A stretch of 64,000 nucleotides of DNA, from positions 1-64,000 of the forward strand of contig BAXG01000026.1 of NCBI GenBank assembly GCA_001310455.1, written 5' to 3'. Positions 18,170 to 27,163 of the stretch are shown in pieces; position 1 is the first letter of the stretch, and each line of letters starts with the position of its first letter. Source of the stretch: Photobacterium sp. JCM 19050. Lineage in GTDB: Bacteria; Pseudomonadota; Gammaproteobacteria; Enterobacterales; Vibrionaceae. The translations under genes and the position numbers were made by a program. The notes under the pieces were generated by a model, which saw nothing but the letters and a program-made list of their open reading frames with translations, was not told the origin of the DNA and did not search any database.

Positions 18170-19057
18170 ATGGCAAACCAGACACAAAGTAACAGTGACT
18201 ACGAAAACTATTATGTACCCGCTACTAGCGCATGGCCGATTGTCGGCGCTGTCGCCCTGTTCTTTATTGCAATGGGGGCGGGCAGTACGGTCGGCGGGCT
18301 TTTCGGGGGAAATGGCCCCTGGCTCCTGCTGACCGGGGTCGGCCTGATCCTGTTTATGCTGACCGGATGGTTTCGGGATGTGATTCACGAATCTATGACC
18401 GGACTGTATTCCTCGCAAATGGACCGTTCCTTCCGGCAGGGAATGAGTTGGTTCATTTTCTCGGAAGTGATGTTCTTCGGCGCATTTTTCGGTGCGCTGT
18501 TCTACGCCCGCTTGATTGCGGTGCCGTGGCTGGGTGGGGCCGGTAACAATGCCATGACCCACGCGGTGTTGTGGCCGGAATTTATTGCCAGCTGGCCGGT
18601 GGTGAAAACGCCGGGTGGAACAGAAACACAGGCCATGCCTGCGTTTGGGCTGCCGCTCATCAACACCGTTATCCTGCTCGCTTCTTCCGTCACTGTACAT
18701 ATTGCGCACGTGGCGCTGGAAGGCGGTGACCGGGAAAAGGTGAAAAAATTCCTTGGCATCACCGTGCTGCTTGGCTGGATCTTCCTGTTCCTTCAGGGCG
18801 TTGAATATGTCCACGCTTACCAGGATATGAACCTCAAGCTGGACTCGGGTATCTACGGTAATACCTTCTTTATGCTGACCGGCTTCCATGGCATGCATGT
18901 CTTGCTTGGTTCCATCATCCTGTTCGTTGTGTGGCTCCGGGTCATGAAAGGGCACTTCACGCCGGATCACCACTTCGCCTTCCAGGCCGGTTCCTGGTAC
19001 TGGCACTTTGTGGATGTGGTGTGGCTGTGCCTGTTTGTGTTTGTTTACATAATCTGA
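18170..19057 (+). CDS. coxC: Cytochrome c oxidase subunit III
   Basis: A 295-residue, seven-helix subunit that stabilises the oxidase and supports the proton path. FIFSEVMFFGAFFGALFYARL is the conserved helix with the buried Glu, and FMLTGFHGMHVLLG plus WYWHFVDVVWLCLFVFVYI are the typical C-terminal helices. A ribosome site AAGAGG precedes the ATG. Its stop codon TGA at 19055-19057 coincides with the first bases of a 7-bp tandem repeat array. Last gene of the first cox block; the next gene on this strand is surf1. Confidence 0.97.
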   Translation: MANQTQSNSDYENYYVPATSAWPIVGAVALFFIAMGAGSTVGGLFGGNGPWLLLTGVGLILFMLTGWFRDVIHESMTGLYSSQMDRSFRQGMSWFIFSEVMFFGAFFGALFYARLIAVPWLGGAGNNAMTHAVLWPEFIASWPVVKTPGGTETQAMPAFGLPLINTVILLASSVTVHIAHVALEGGDREKVKKFLGITVLLGWIFLFLQGVEYVHAYQDMNLKLDSGIYGNTFFMLTGFHGMHVLLGSIILFVVWLRVMKGHFTPDHHFAFQAGSWYWHFVDVVWLCLFVFVYII

Positions 19058-19129
19058 GAAGCGAGAAGCGAGAAGCGAGAAGCGAGAAGCGAGAAAAGGA
19101 GCTACTCACCACTCGCCTCTCTCCACTCA
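19055..19129. repeat. Heptamer repeat element between convergent stop codons
   Basis: Five perfect copies of GAGAAGC (19056-19090) and a partial sixth form a purine-rich arm. They are followed by a pyrimidine-rich arm (about 19104-19129) built of CACT/CGCCT/CTCT units resembling the reverse complement. The element starts with the TGA stop of coxC and ends with TCA, which is the TGA stop of the convergent small gene. The two arms could pair as an imperfect hairpin and act as a bidirectional terminator. Confidence 0.85.
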
Positions 19130-19345
19130 ATTCTTACAATTAATACGGCCTCTGATTGGGTCGATAATCCCGGTGGCGAGGCCGATAAGAAGAAGGATGA
19201 AAACCAGCACCGAGAACATCACCCGCCGGCCGAGGTAGCGGGACATGGGAACATCTGACTTTCCCTTCAGCATGACGGGAAGTGCGCGAAAGAGGTTAAG
19301 CACGATGAAAATAAGTAAGCAGACAAGCAGTGCTTTCAACCACAT
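19127..19345 (-). CDS. Small membrane protein, DUF2909-like, in cox locus
   Basis: 72 residues with two predicted transmembrane helices: LKALLVCLLIFIVLNLFRALPVML and MFSVLVFILLLIGLATGII. Small two-helix proteins of this type (DUF2909 family) are frequently encoded on the opposite strand within cox gene clusters. This one lies antisense between coxC and surf1. The function is unknown; the context suggests a role in oxidase assembly or stability. The start region nearly abuts the surf1 start, so both promoters would share about 50 bases. Identification rests on context, size and topology. Confidence 0.75.
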   Translation of the reverse strand: MWLKALLVCLLIFIVLNLFRALPVMLKGKSDVPMSRYLGRRVMFSVLVFILLLIGLATGIIDPIRGRINCKN

Positions 19346-19397
19346 AGATCCTCCTCAGTCCCAATCCGTGGCGGGGAATCAGCAGGCGGGAGCGGCA

Positions 19398-20111
19398 ATG
19401 TCGCGCTCGCTTGCCCTCGGTTTTACCCTTTTTACTCTGATCCTGATTGCCATTTTGGTCAAGCTGGGCTTCTGGCAACTCTCCCGGGCAGATGAAAAAG
19501 CCGACATCCTTTCGCAGCATGCGGTGTTGCAAAAAACCATCGAAACCCGGCTTTCCGCCGATGCCCCGGTATCCGGCCAACCTTATGCGCTGACCGGGCG
19601 CTTTGACCTTCGCCATGCATTTTTGCTGGATAATCAGACCCTCAAAGGCCGGGTGGGTTACCAGTTGTACCTGCCTTTTGTCAGCGGGGATCACACTCTA
19701 TTGGTGGATGCCGGCTGGGTGGCCGCCCCGGCGCTGAGAAGTGAATTGCCGCCGCTGCCTGACTTGTCCGTGGTGGAAACTGTCGAGGGTATTGCCGCTG
19801 AACCCACCCGGACGCTGGTGCTGGATGCAGACAGCTTTTCCGGTACATGGCCCTGGCGGGTACAGGCGATTGAACCGGAGCTGGTCAGGCAACAAACCGG
19901 CCTGACAGTCTTGCCCTGGGTGTTGCATGCCACTTCGCTAGGCAGCAGCGAGGGTGACGGTAACCTGATGGAACAAAACGGACTGACCGCAACCTGGCAA
20001 CCTGTGGTAATGAGGCCAGAGAAGCATCATGTCTATGCGGTGCAGTGGTTTGCGCTGGCAGTTGCCATCGCAGTGATGTGGGGTGTGTGGTGGCGAAGGA
20101 GAAGCTCATGA
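19398..20111 (+). CDS. SURF1 family cytochrome oxidase biogenesis protein
   Basis: About 237 residues with one transmembrane helix at each end (LGFTLFTLILIAILVKLGFWQL; VYAVQWFALAVAIAVMWGVWW) and a periplasmic domain between. GFWQLSRADEK near the N-terminus and the C-terminal HHVYAVQWFALA are the SURF1 hallmarks. SURF1 helps insert heme a into subunit I. I chose the ATG at 19398 with GCGGGAG upstream; an in-frame extension to 19245 overlaps the antisense gene and has no similarity to the family. It overlaps the next gene by four bases (ATGA). Confidence 0.92.
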   Translation: MSRSLALGFTLFTLILIAILVKLGFWQLSRADEKADILSQHAVLQKTIETRLSADAPVSGQPYALTGRFDLRHAFLLDNQTLKGRVGYQLYLPFVSGDHTLLVDAGWVAAPALRSELPPLPDLSVVETVEGIAAEPTRTLVLDADSFSGTWPWRVQAIEPELVRQQTGLTVLPWVLHATSLGSSEGDGNLMEQNGLTATWQPVVMRPEKHHVYAVQWFALAVAIAVMWGVWWRRRSS

Positions 20112-20599
20112 AAGGTAAACGCACATTTTTGGCGCTGTTGGCCGTATTCGGCTTGCCAGTACTGGCTGCCAAACTGGCTTTGATGAACCACTGGTATGAA
20201 GGCGGGGCAACCAACTACGGCACGCTTCTCGAACCACCGTTGGAAGCGCCGTGGCTGGCGAAACCGGGGATGTGGCGGCTGGTTTATATCAAGCCGGATG
20301 TGTGTGATGAGCGCTGTAAGGCGGCGCTTTTCCAGATTAAGCAAATTCCACAGGCTGTCGGGCCGGAACAGCAAAGGGTCATTGGCATCGTTCTGGATGA
20401 GCGTTCGGTCACCGGCAACCCGCCGGCTCGGGAACTTGTTGTACAGCCCGGGGCAGATGAGTCCATTTACCTTGCTGATCCTATGGGGAACGTGATTCTT
20501 GAATACGCGGTGCCGAAAGAGGAAGCCAAACGAATAGAACAGGGTAAAGGGCTGCTGAAAGATCTGAAAAAGCTGATGAAACTTTCACGGATAGGATAA
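20108..20599 (+). CDS. SCO-like thioredoxin-fold protein of cox cluster
   Basis: 163 residues: an N-terminal signal/anchor helix (LALLAVFGLPVLAAKLAL), then a soluble domain. WRLVYIKPDVCDERCKAAL contains a C-x3-C motif in the position where SCO copper chaperones carry theirs, and ESIYLADPMGNVIL resembles the later SCO strand. The distal copper-binding histidine of true SCO proteins is not apparent (the equivalent region reads PGADESIYL). No other sco gene is in the cluster, so this may supply thiol or copper handling for CuA assembly. Translationally coupled to surf1 (ATGA overlap) and six bases before ctaA. Confidence 0.75.
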   Translation: MKGKRTFLALLAVFGLPVLAAKLALMNHWYEGGATNYGTLLEPPLEAPWLAKPGMWRLVYIKPDVCDERCKAALFQIKQIPQAVGPEQQRVIGIVLDERSVTGNPPARELVVQPGADESIYLADPMGNVILEYAVPKEEAKRIEQGKGLLKDLKKLMKLSRIG

Positions 20600-20604
20600 C
20601 GCTT

Positions 20605-21616
20605 ATGGGTGAGCGCATTTACCGGGGAATCGTTGTTGCTACGCTTCTGCTGTCGCTGGTTGTGGTTGGGCTGGGGGCGTTTACCCGGCTTACCGAAGCC
20701 GGGCTTGGCTGTCCGGATTGGCCGGGTTGCTACGGGTTTATGACTGTCCCGAAAACCGAGGTGCAGCAGGCCATGGCGTCAGAAGCCTTTCCGGATGCGC
20801 CCCTTGAGCCGCAAAAAGCCTGGAATGAGATGATTCACCGATACGTTGCCGGCTCCCTCGGTTTGCTTATCGCTGCGATTACCGTGATGTCGTTCCGGCG
20901 AGCCGGGCGACCAAAGCTGTTGCCGTCTTTGTTGTTGGGTACGGTCATTTTCCAGGCATTGCTTGGGATGTGGACGGTCACTATGAACCTGATGCCGCTG
21001 GTGGTAATGGGCCACCTTCTGGGCGGGTTTACCACCGTCACTTTGCTTGTGCTGCTTGCGCTGAAACTCTATTTCCCAGCCTGCCCACGGTGACAGCCGG
21101 AACGGGGCTCCGTGCGCTTGCAGCGGGCGCTTTGGTGGCCGTTACTTTGCAAATTGCCCTCGGTGGCTGGACGTCTTCCAACTACGCCGCCGTGGTCTGT
21201 ACCCAGCTTCCTATCTGTGAGGTGGACTGGGTGGAAAAATACGACGCCTCTGCGTTTCACCCCATCAGTCCGAAAAGCGAGACTTACCAGTTCGGGGTAC
21301 TGAATTTTGACCAGCGGGTCACCATTCATGCTACCCACAGGCTTGGTGCCATTGTGGTCTCTGCCGTGGTTATGCTTCTGCCGTGGCCAGCGCCATGAAA
21401 CTCGGCGTGCGGTGGGGGCTAGGGTTGGGCGCTGTCCTGGCATTGCAGATAGCACTTGGTATCACCAATGTCGTGGCGTACCTGCCGCTGTCTGTTGCGG
21501 TTGCCCATAACCTTGGCGGGCTTTTACTTCTTCAATGCGTTGTTGCGGTGAACTGGCGTCTTTGGTTGCCGGCATCCGATTGGGTCACAGGGAGGATAAA
21601 TTATGGCGAGAGCTAA
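20605..21616 (+). CDS. ctaA: Heme A synthase CtaA/COX15 (2 frame breaks)
   Basis: An integral membrane enzyme that oxidises heme O to heme A. The N-terminal half starts with VVGLGAFTRLTEAGLGCPDWPGCYG, the COX15 hallmark, and IHRYVAGSLG supplies a heme-ligand His. The second half has YAAVVCTQLPIC and THRLGAIVV, and a last helix pair with AHNLGGLLLL. Two single-base losses, near 21075 (CCCC to CCC) and near 21378 (TT to T), split the raw frame. Corrected length is about 337 residues. The end overlaps ctaB by 14 bases. Probably intact in the organism. Confidence 0.93.
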
Positions 21617-22508
21617 CAGCTCACTACGGTATCGGCGGAAAAAACTGGCTGGCGTGACTATCTGGAGCTGACCAAACCCAAAGTGGTCGCCATGTTGCTG
21701 CTGACCGCGCTGGTTGGAATGTGCCTGGCCGTGCCGGGAATACCGCCGGCCATCCCCGTTATTCTCGGTTTATTGGGAATTGGTATGCAGTCGGCTGCGG
21801 CTGCGGTGTTCAACCATGTGCTTGACCAGCGTATTGACCAGCAGATGCAGCGTACCCAGAACCGCCCGGTCGCCAAAGGACGGGTTGATAATTTCCGGGC
21901 TTTGGTTTTTGGCACCGTGCTGGCGATAGCCGGGTTTGGCCTGCTGACTTACCTGAATGTGCTTACTGCCATGCTGACCTTTGCCAGCCTGATTGGCTAT
22001 GCACTGGTTTATACGGTGTGGCTTAAACATGCCACCCCGCAGAATATTGTGATTGGCGGGCTGGCCGGGGCGATGCCGCCACTGCTTGGCTGGACGGCAG
22101 TAACCGGAGAGCTTCATCCCCACGCCCTTTTACTGGTTATGTTGATTTTTACCTGGACGCCACCCCATTTCTGCGCTTGCGATTCACCGCAGGAAGGACT
22201 ACGCAAAAGCCGGTGTGCCAATGTTGCCGGTAACCCATGGTGTTGAGTACACCAAAACCATGATGCTGCTTTACACGGTGTTGTTGGTTGCCGTGGGAAT
22301 TTTGCCGTGGCTGGCAGGAATGAGCGGGATGATTTACCTGATTGGCAGCCTGGTTTTAAACCTCGGGTTTGTTGCCTACGCGCTGAGGCTTAAATTTTAT
22401 GACCGCAAAGGGCTGGCGTGGGAGACCTTCAAATATTCCATCTGGCATATTTTCGGGCTTTTTGTGGTGTTACTTGCTGATCACGCCGCCACGGTACTGG
22501 CGGCCTGA
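21603..22508 (+). CDS. ctaB: Protoheme IX farnesyltransferase CtaB/CyoE (2 frame breaks)
   Basis: Makes heme O by farnesylating heme B, feeding CtaA. The ATG at 21603 lies within the end of ctaA. Restoring one A in the run at 21639-21644 gives [28 protein letters not shown], the family start. The prenyl-diphosphate Asp motif [19 protein letters not shown] follows. Near 22172 GGG appears as a single G; correction gives [25 protein letters not shown], the second family motif. About nine transmembrane helices, ~302 residues. Last gene of the cox operon; convergent with the small lipoprotein gene. Confidence 0.94.
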
Positions 22509-22520
22509 CCGACGGCAGTA

Positions 22521-22772
22521 TCAGTTGATACCTTTACCACTATAGAGTGTCGCCTTGTCGGCAACAAAGGCGACCTTGATGTGTTTCGCATCGTCTCCCC
22601 AAATGCAGTTTGTCACGCCCAGGGTGTCATCACATTTGTCAGGCTTGCCAATCAGTGAAACCACGTCGTTGTAGGGCATACCCATTTCCAGTTTGTCGTA
22701 GTTTTCTTTGGTTACTTTGCTGCAGGCGGTGAGGCTCAGCAGCATGGCTGCCATTGAGAAGGCTTTTTTCAT
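22521..22772 (-). CDS. Small lipoprotein, DUF3862-like
   Basis: 83 residues starting with a lipoprotein signal peptide MKKAFSMAAMLLSLTAC, where the cysteine follows a good lipobox. The mature part (YDKLEMGMPYNDVVSLIGKPDKCDDTLGVTNCIWGDDAKHIKVAF) has the M-x2-x-V-x2-x-GxP pattern of the SmpA/BLIP-like fold, as in DUF3862 proteins. A GTG six bases upstream (22778) is better spaced from AGAGGA and could be the start. Function unknown; probably an outer-membrane-attached lipoprotein. It ends 12 bases from the ctaB stop. Confidence 0.8.
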   Translation of the reverse strand: MKKAFSMAAMLLSLTACSKVTKENYDKLEMGMPYNDVVSLIGKPDKCDDTLGVTNCIWGDDAKHIKVAFVADKATLYSGKGIN

Positions 22773-22911
22773 TGTCACTCAGTTCCTCTGTTGGAGAAGT
22801 GCAAAGCATATCAGAAACAGGAGATGCCCAGAAATCATCCGGAAATTCAAAGGTGAGCGTACAGGACGAAACCGCTACACTGGCTCTGGTTTACTTTTCC
22901 CGGATGTATTT

Positions 22912-24246
22912 ATGTTGTCAGCCCTGAACAACCCGCGCCTGCACCGGCAGGTTTTCACCCTTGCCATCCCGATGGTGCTTTCCAATATTACCGTTCCGCT
23001 TCTTGGCCTGGTAGATGCGGCGGTAATCGGCCACCTTGAGCATGCCTGGTACCTTGGCGGGGTAGCGGTAGGCGGCACCATGATAAGCGTAACCTTCTGG
23101 CTGCTGGGGTTTCTCCGTATGGCAACAACAGGGCTGAGCGCGCAGGCATACGGTTCCGGTGAAAAGCAGGCATTGGCAGCGGTGTTCGTTCAGGGAGCGG
23201 CACTGGCATTGGGGCTTGCATTGTTTTTGATTGCACTTCACCGTCCACTTGCTGATGTGGTGTTCCAGTTCAGCAGTGCCAGTGACGAGGTAAAATTTTA
23301 TGCCCGTGAGTATTTTTCCATTCGCATCTGGAGTGCTCCGGCCGCGCTGTTAAACCTGGTGGTGATGGGATGGTTGCTGGGCTGTCAGAATGCGCGCAGG
23401 CCAATGCTCCTTCTGATATGTGTCAACCTGGTAAACATCATCCTGGATGTGTTTTTTGTGTTGGGCCTTGGCTGGAAGGTACAGGGAGCAGCGGCCGCAT
23501 CAGTGATTGCGGATTACAGCGGCAGTGTGCTGGGGCTGTGGTTTGTCCGCGGACTGTGGTGTGAAAACCTGCTGCCGGTAGTGTCTGATTGGGTTAATAC
23601 AATAAGGGAGGGCATCGGCCGCTTACTGCGCCTTAACCGGGACATTTTCTTAAGGAGCCTTTGCCTGCAGGTGGTGTTTACCTTTATGACATTCCGGGGT
23701 GCAACACTTGGCGATAACGTTGTGGCAGCCAATGCGGTGCTGATGAGCTTCCTGATGCTGGTTTCCTATGGAATGGACGGTTTTGCCTATGCAATGGAAG
23801 CATTGGTAGGCAAGGCCATTGGCGCCAAAAACCGGGAGGAACTGGCCGGAGCGCTGGTGACTACAACGTTCTGGAGCCTGGTGATTTCCCTTGTAATGAC
23901 CGGCGTGTTCTTCGGCTTTGGTAAGCCCATTATTTCCCTTATCTCTGATATTGAAACCGTCCGGGCTACGGCCGCGGTTTACCTGCCGTGGCTTGCACTG
24001 ATGCCGCTGGTGGCGATGTGGTGTTTCCTTCTCGACGGCATTTTTATCGGCGCAACCAAAGGGCGGGAGATGAGAAATACCATGCTGGTTGCGATGCTTG
24101 GCTTTTTTAGTATTTGGTATCTGCTGTCCGGGTTTGGCAACCATGCGTTGTGGGCAGCTATGTTGTCTTTTATGGCGCTGCGCGGTATCGCCCTGGCTGC
24201 GGTGCTCTGGCACCAGTGGCGGAAAGGGATCTTCCTGAATTTCTGA
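22912..24246 (+). CDS. dinF: MATE family efflux transporter DinF
   Basis: A 444-residue, 12-helix cation-coupled exporter of the MATE family, DinF subgroup. Typical elements are IPMVLSNITVPLLGLVDAAVIGHL at the N-terminus, MATTGLSAQAYGSG, and MDGFAYAMEALVGKAIGAKN in the second half. The ATG at 22912 gives the right N-terminus; the open frame extends upstream to 22708 without similarity. In E. coli dinF follows lexA and is SOS-induced; here it is about 9 kb away and I see no LexA box upstream. Intact, and followed by a strong hairpin. Confidence 0.93.
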   Translation: MLSALNNPRLHRQVFTLAIPMVLSNITVPLLGLVDAAVIGHLEHAWYLGGVAVGGTMISVTFWLLGFLRMATTGLSAQAYGSGEKQALAAVFVQGAALALGLALFLIALHRPLADVVFQFSSASDEVKFYAREYFSIRIWSAPAALLNLVVMGWLLGCQNARRPMLLLICVNLVNIILDVFFVLGLGWKVQGAAAASVIADYSGSVLGLWFVRGLWCENLLPVVSDWVNTIREGIGRLLRLNRDIFLRSLCLQVVFTFMTFRGATLGDNVVAANAVLMSFLMLVSYGMDGFAYAMEALVGKAIGAKNREELAGALVTTTFWSLVISLVMTGVFFGFGKPIISLISDIETVRATAAVYLPWLALMPLVAMWCFLLDGIFIGATKGREMRNTMLVAMLGFFSIWYLLSGFGNHALWAAMLSFMALRGIALAAVLWHQWRKGIFLNF

Positions 24247-24259
24247 ATACCGGACAGAC

Positions 24260-24284
24260 AAACGCCCCGCGTTGCGGGGCGTTT
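24260..24284. terminator. Terminator hairpin after dinF
   Basis: AAACGCCCCGC and GCGGGGCGTTT are perfect 11-bp arms with a 3-base loop between convergent dinF and nfuA. Its symmetry allows action in both directions. Confidence 0.8.
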
Positions 24285-24340
24285 ACCCTGGGTTGGACGA
24301 CTAGGAAGGGCGCGTCCAACACAATTTCTAGCGAGACCAA

Positions 24341-24925
24341 TCAGTAGTAAGAGTGGTCGCCGCGGGCGTGTTCCGTCACGTCACGTACCGCTGTCAGCTC
24401 GCCGACAAACTCAGCCAGAAGCTGCTTCTCGATACCTTCCTTCAGGGTAACGTCTACCATTGAACAGCCGTTACAGCCGCCGCCAAACTGCACAACTGCG
24501 ATACCGTCTTCAGTAATTTCCATTACCTTTACATGGCCGCCGTGGCTGGCGAGTTGTGGGTTAACCTGGGTCTGGATTACGTAATCAACACGCTCAATAA
24601 GCGAGGCGTCATCGGCTACCTTGCGCATCTTTGCGTTGGGAGCCTTCAGGGTCAGTTGTGAACCCATTTTGTCGGTAACAAAGTCAATTTCTGCATCTTC
24701 AAGGAAAGGCAGGCTGACTTCATCAACAAAGGCAGAAAAACCTTCGAATTTGTATTCCTGATCGCTGGCTTCTACCGCTTCAGGTGGGCAGTAAGAGACA
24801 CCACACTCAGCATTCTGAGTACCTGGATTCACCACGAAAACCCGGATATTGGTGCCTTCAGGCTGCTGGGCCAGCAACTTGGCAAAATGAGATTGAGCGT
24901 TCTCAGAAATTTGAATTTGTGACAC
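24341..24925 (-). CDS. nfuA: Fe/S biogenesis protein NfuA
   Basis: NfuA carries a [4Fe-4S] cluster to target apoproteins under oxidative stress or iron limitation. 194 residues: an N-terminal degenerate A-type (IscA-like) domain ([18 protein letters not shown]) and a C-terminal Nfu domain whose [19 protein letters not shown] contains the cluster-binding C-x2-C. It starts with GTG at 24925. Clustered with comF/gntX and bioH, as in enterobacteria and vibrios. Intact. Confidence 0.96.
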   Translation of the reverse strand: MSQIQISENAQSHFAKLLAQQPEGTNIRVFVVNPGTQNAECGVSYCPPEAVEASDQEYKFEGFSAFVDEVSLPFLEDAEIDFVTDKMGSQLTLKAPNAKMRKVADDASLIERVDYVIQTQVNPQLASHGGHVKVMEITEDGIAVVQFGGGCNGCSMVDVTLKEGIEKQLLAEFVGELTAVRDVTEHARGDHSYY

Positions 24926-25079
24926 GACCTGATACCTGAGTTAATTACTATGATTTATACAGTGTACTCCGAGTTGCTTTTACTATCATCCCATTTAAAT
25001 TAGGCTATTAACTGACGCACACTTCCAACTGACTGCGGATTAATTGAACACATCGCGCTGTCAAACGGTGAAAGCTTGT

Positions 25080-25757
25080 TCAGGGGGTGCGGCAGATACA
25101 ATAAATATCAACTTGGATATTGTGTTGCTTTTTCAATAGCCTGGCGATGGTAGCCACGGTTGTCCCTGTTGTTACCACATCATCAACAATTCCGACATGG
25201 CCGGAATTAACCTCCGCGGTAATCTCAAAGCTTCCCTCCGGGCTTTTAAGGCGTGTTTTCCTGTCCAGTTTCTGCTGTTGTGGCCGGTAGCCGGTACGCT
25301 TTAACCAACCTGTTTCAACCCGGCCTCCAGTTTCGGCCGCAAGCGCCTTGGCCAGCAGCGTACTGTGGTTAAAGCGGCGAGTAAACCTGCGCTTCCAGTG
25401 CATGGGGACCGGCAAAAGTACCGGAGCCGGATTATCAATGCCTGCCGCCAGTTCTGCTGCGGCCAGCCCGGCGTACCAATGGCGGCCGTGGTACTTCAAC
25501 TGGTGAACCATCGTATTCAGCGGAAAGCGGTAGTCACTGATGCAGGTAAGGCTGTCCCAGCCGGGTGGTTCACGCAGACACCGGCCGCATACTTCCATCG
25601 GGTAAGGGGTTGGGAGGCCGCACCAGTCGCAACGGGGTTGGCGGGGTATACTGTCGCGGCATGGCTGACACCAAACGTGCTCCGACCCGGAAAGAGGGTG
25701 GTGACAAAGCTGACAACTGGCTGGCAGCCTGCTAAAGATACGGTTAAGAAGGTGCAA
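25080..25757 (-). CDS. ComF family phosphoribosyltransferase-like protein (GntX)
   Basis: 225 residues. The N-terminal ~60 residues contain four C-x2-C pairs (CQLCHHPL, CQPC, CDWC, CGRC), a zinc-binding region. The C-terminal domain has the PRPP-binding loop IVDDVVTTGTTVAT of type I phosphoribosyltransferases. ComF is needed for DNA uptake in naturally competent bacteria including Haemophilus and vibrios; GntX in E. coli has an unclear role. The predicted start is TTG at 25757, 38 bases from the divergent bioH start. The residues are intact; the exact function is inferred from the family. Confidence 0.9.
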   Translation of the reverse strand: MHLLNRIFSRLPASCQLCHHPLSGSEHVWCQPCRDSIPRQPRCDWCGLPTPYPMEVCGRCLREPPGWDSLTCISDYRFPLNTMVHQLKYHGRHWYAGLAAAELAAGIDNPAPVLLPVPMHWKRRFTRRFNHSTLLAKALAAETGGRVETGWLKRTGYRPQQQKLDRKTRLKSPEGSFEITAEVNSGHVGIVDDVVTTGTTVATIARLLKKQHNIQVDIYCICRTP

Positions 25758-25795
25758 TGTCCGTCCAGGGCAAATGGAATGAACAGGCAGTATAA

Positions 25796-26560
25796 ATGAC
25801 CAAAAAGCTTCACTGGCACACCGAGGGAGAGGGTTCCGATCTGGTTCTCATTCACGGTTGGGGAATGAATGGCGCAGTATGGCAACAGGTATTGCCGCTG
25901 CTGGCGCAGGATTTCTGCGTTCACGTGGTGGATTTACCCGGATATGGCTTGAGTAATCAAAGCGTTGCTGAAAATGTCGAGGAAATGGCACAGCAGTTGC
26001 TTGATGAATCACCACAGCAGGCAGCATGGCTGGGATGGTCGTTAGGTGGCCTGGTGGCAAAACAGGCGGCGCTGACCGCGCCGGACAGGTTAAGCCATCT
26101 GGTAACGGTGGCCAGCTCACCCAAATTTGCGGCTGCTGATGGATGGCGGGGGATCAAACCTCAGGTACTGGAAGCATTCACCAACCAGCTGAGGGAAGAT
26201 TTCACGGCAACAGTGGAACGCTTTATGGCCTTGCAGGCGATGGGAAGCCTGTCAGCTAAGCAGGATATTAAATGGTTGAAGCAGGCAGTTTTTTCAAGAC
26301 CGGAACCTCATCCGGATGCTCTGTTGAGCGGACTGAAAATGCTGGCTGACGTGGATTTGCGCCACCGGCTGGTTGAGATTTCCATCCCCTGGCTGCGGCT
26401 CTACGGACGTCTTGACGGGCTGGTCCCGGTCAGGGTGGCAGATGCCCTGGACAAGCATGCCCCCGGCAGCGGGCGGCAAGTCTTTGCCCGGTCATCACAC
26501 GCCCCGTTTATATCCGAATCTGAAGTGTTCGTTGCGGCGGTGAAGGAGTTTTTGCTCTGA
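25796..26560 (+). CDS. bioH: Pimeloyl-ACP methyl ester carboxylesterase BioH
   Basis: An alpha/beta hydrolase that removes the methyl group from pimeloyl-ACP methyl ester, releasing the biotin precursor. 254 residues, as in E. coli. LIHGWGMNGAVW supplies the oxyanion hole, GWSLGG the nucleophile serine (about residue 82), YGRLDGLVP the aspartate and SSHAPFISE the histidine. No other bio gene is nearby, which is usual for bioH in gammaproteobacteria. It is divergent from comF. Confidence 0.95.
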   Translation: MTKKLHWHTEGEGSDLVLIHGWGMNGAVWQQVLPLLAQDFCVHVVDLPGYGLSNQSVAENVEEMAQQLLDESPQQAAWLGWSLGGLVAKQAALTAPDRLSHLVTVASSPKFAAADGWRGIKPQVLEAFTNQLREDFTATVERFMALQAMGSLSAKQDIKWLKQAVFSRPEPHPDALLSGLKMLADVDLRHRLVEISIPWLRLYGRLDGLVPVRVADALDKHAPGSGRQVFARSSHAPFISESEVFVAAVKEFLL

Positions 26561-26578
26561 CCCCACCGGTTCAGGCGT

Positions 26579-26592
26579 CATTGACGTCAATG
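26579..26592. repeat. 14-bp perfect palindrome after bioH
   Basis: CATTGACGTCAATG lies 19 bases after the bioH stop and about 135 bases before the next gene. It has no loop, so it is more like a protein-binding site than a terminator. Function unknown. Confidence 0.4.
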
Positions 26593-26726
26593 TTGGACAG
26601 GCAAGTATGTGCCGGGTAAATGATTTCTTCGTGAAGTCCGGCGAAATTTATATTTCGGCTAAATGATCTGCGAAAGCGGTCGATAGTATAAACAGGAAAC
26701 TTGCTCTGGTACCAGGAGAGGCCATA

Positions 26727-27083
26727 ATGAATGTAGGAAATGTGGGATACTCTCAGGGATATTCGCTCGCTCAGCTTCAGGCTCAGCAGCGTGCCCAGCA
26801 AGCAAAAGCCTCGTCGAATGCAGAAGCAAAACCTGCTGACAACCAGGCGTTTGCCAACGTGCAGAAAGATGTAGCCAAGGATACTGCACGGGTTGAGGGT
26901 AAGGAGAAAACCGCGGAGGTCAAAGGTAAAGACACCACTGATGAGGTGAAGTCTTTTGCCTACGGCGCGTTGGGAATGGATCACCCGGAAGAAGTAGAAA
27001 ACAACGATGATCCGGCGTACAGCGCGGGTCAGGCACTGTCTGCCATTGGTACCATAGGTACTATTCTGGCAATACTGGTGTAA
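26727..27083 (+). CDS. Unrecognised Gln/Ala-rich protein with hydrophobic C-terminus
   Basis: 118 residues, with AGGAGAG eight bases before the ATG, so translation is well supported. The N-terminal half is low-complexity and Gln/Ala-rich (LAQLQAQQRAQQAKASS), the middle is Lys/Asp/Glu-rich. The end SAGQALSAIGTIGTILAILV is hydrophobic enough to be a membrane tail. No family recognised. It lies between bioH and another unrecognised gene that also starts MNV and is 80 bases downstream, so they probably form an operon. Confidence 0.65.
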   Translation: MNVGNVGYSQGYSLAQLQAQQRAQQAKASSNAEAKPADNQAFANVQKDVAKDTARVEGKEKTAEVKGKDTTDEVKSFAYGALGMDHPEEVENNDDPAYSAGQALSAIGTIGTILAILV

Positions 27084-27163
27084 TTTGCCGGACAGGGATG
27101 CCTGACAAGAGGCGGAGCTGAACAACAGCTCCCTGCCTTTGACCGATGCCGAGGGGCATCGAT

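Noticed and set aside
18083..19006. 307-residue antisense frame over coxC
   Set aside because: Shadow of coxC; low-complexity His/Gln/Glu composition typical of reverse-strand artefacts.
22800..22912. LexA box before dinF
   Set aside because: No CTGT-N8-ACAG match was found upstream despite the SOS link of dinF in E. coli.
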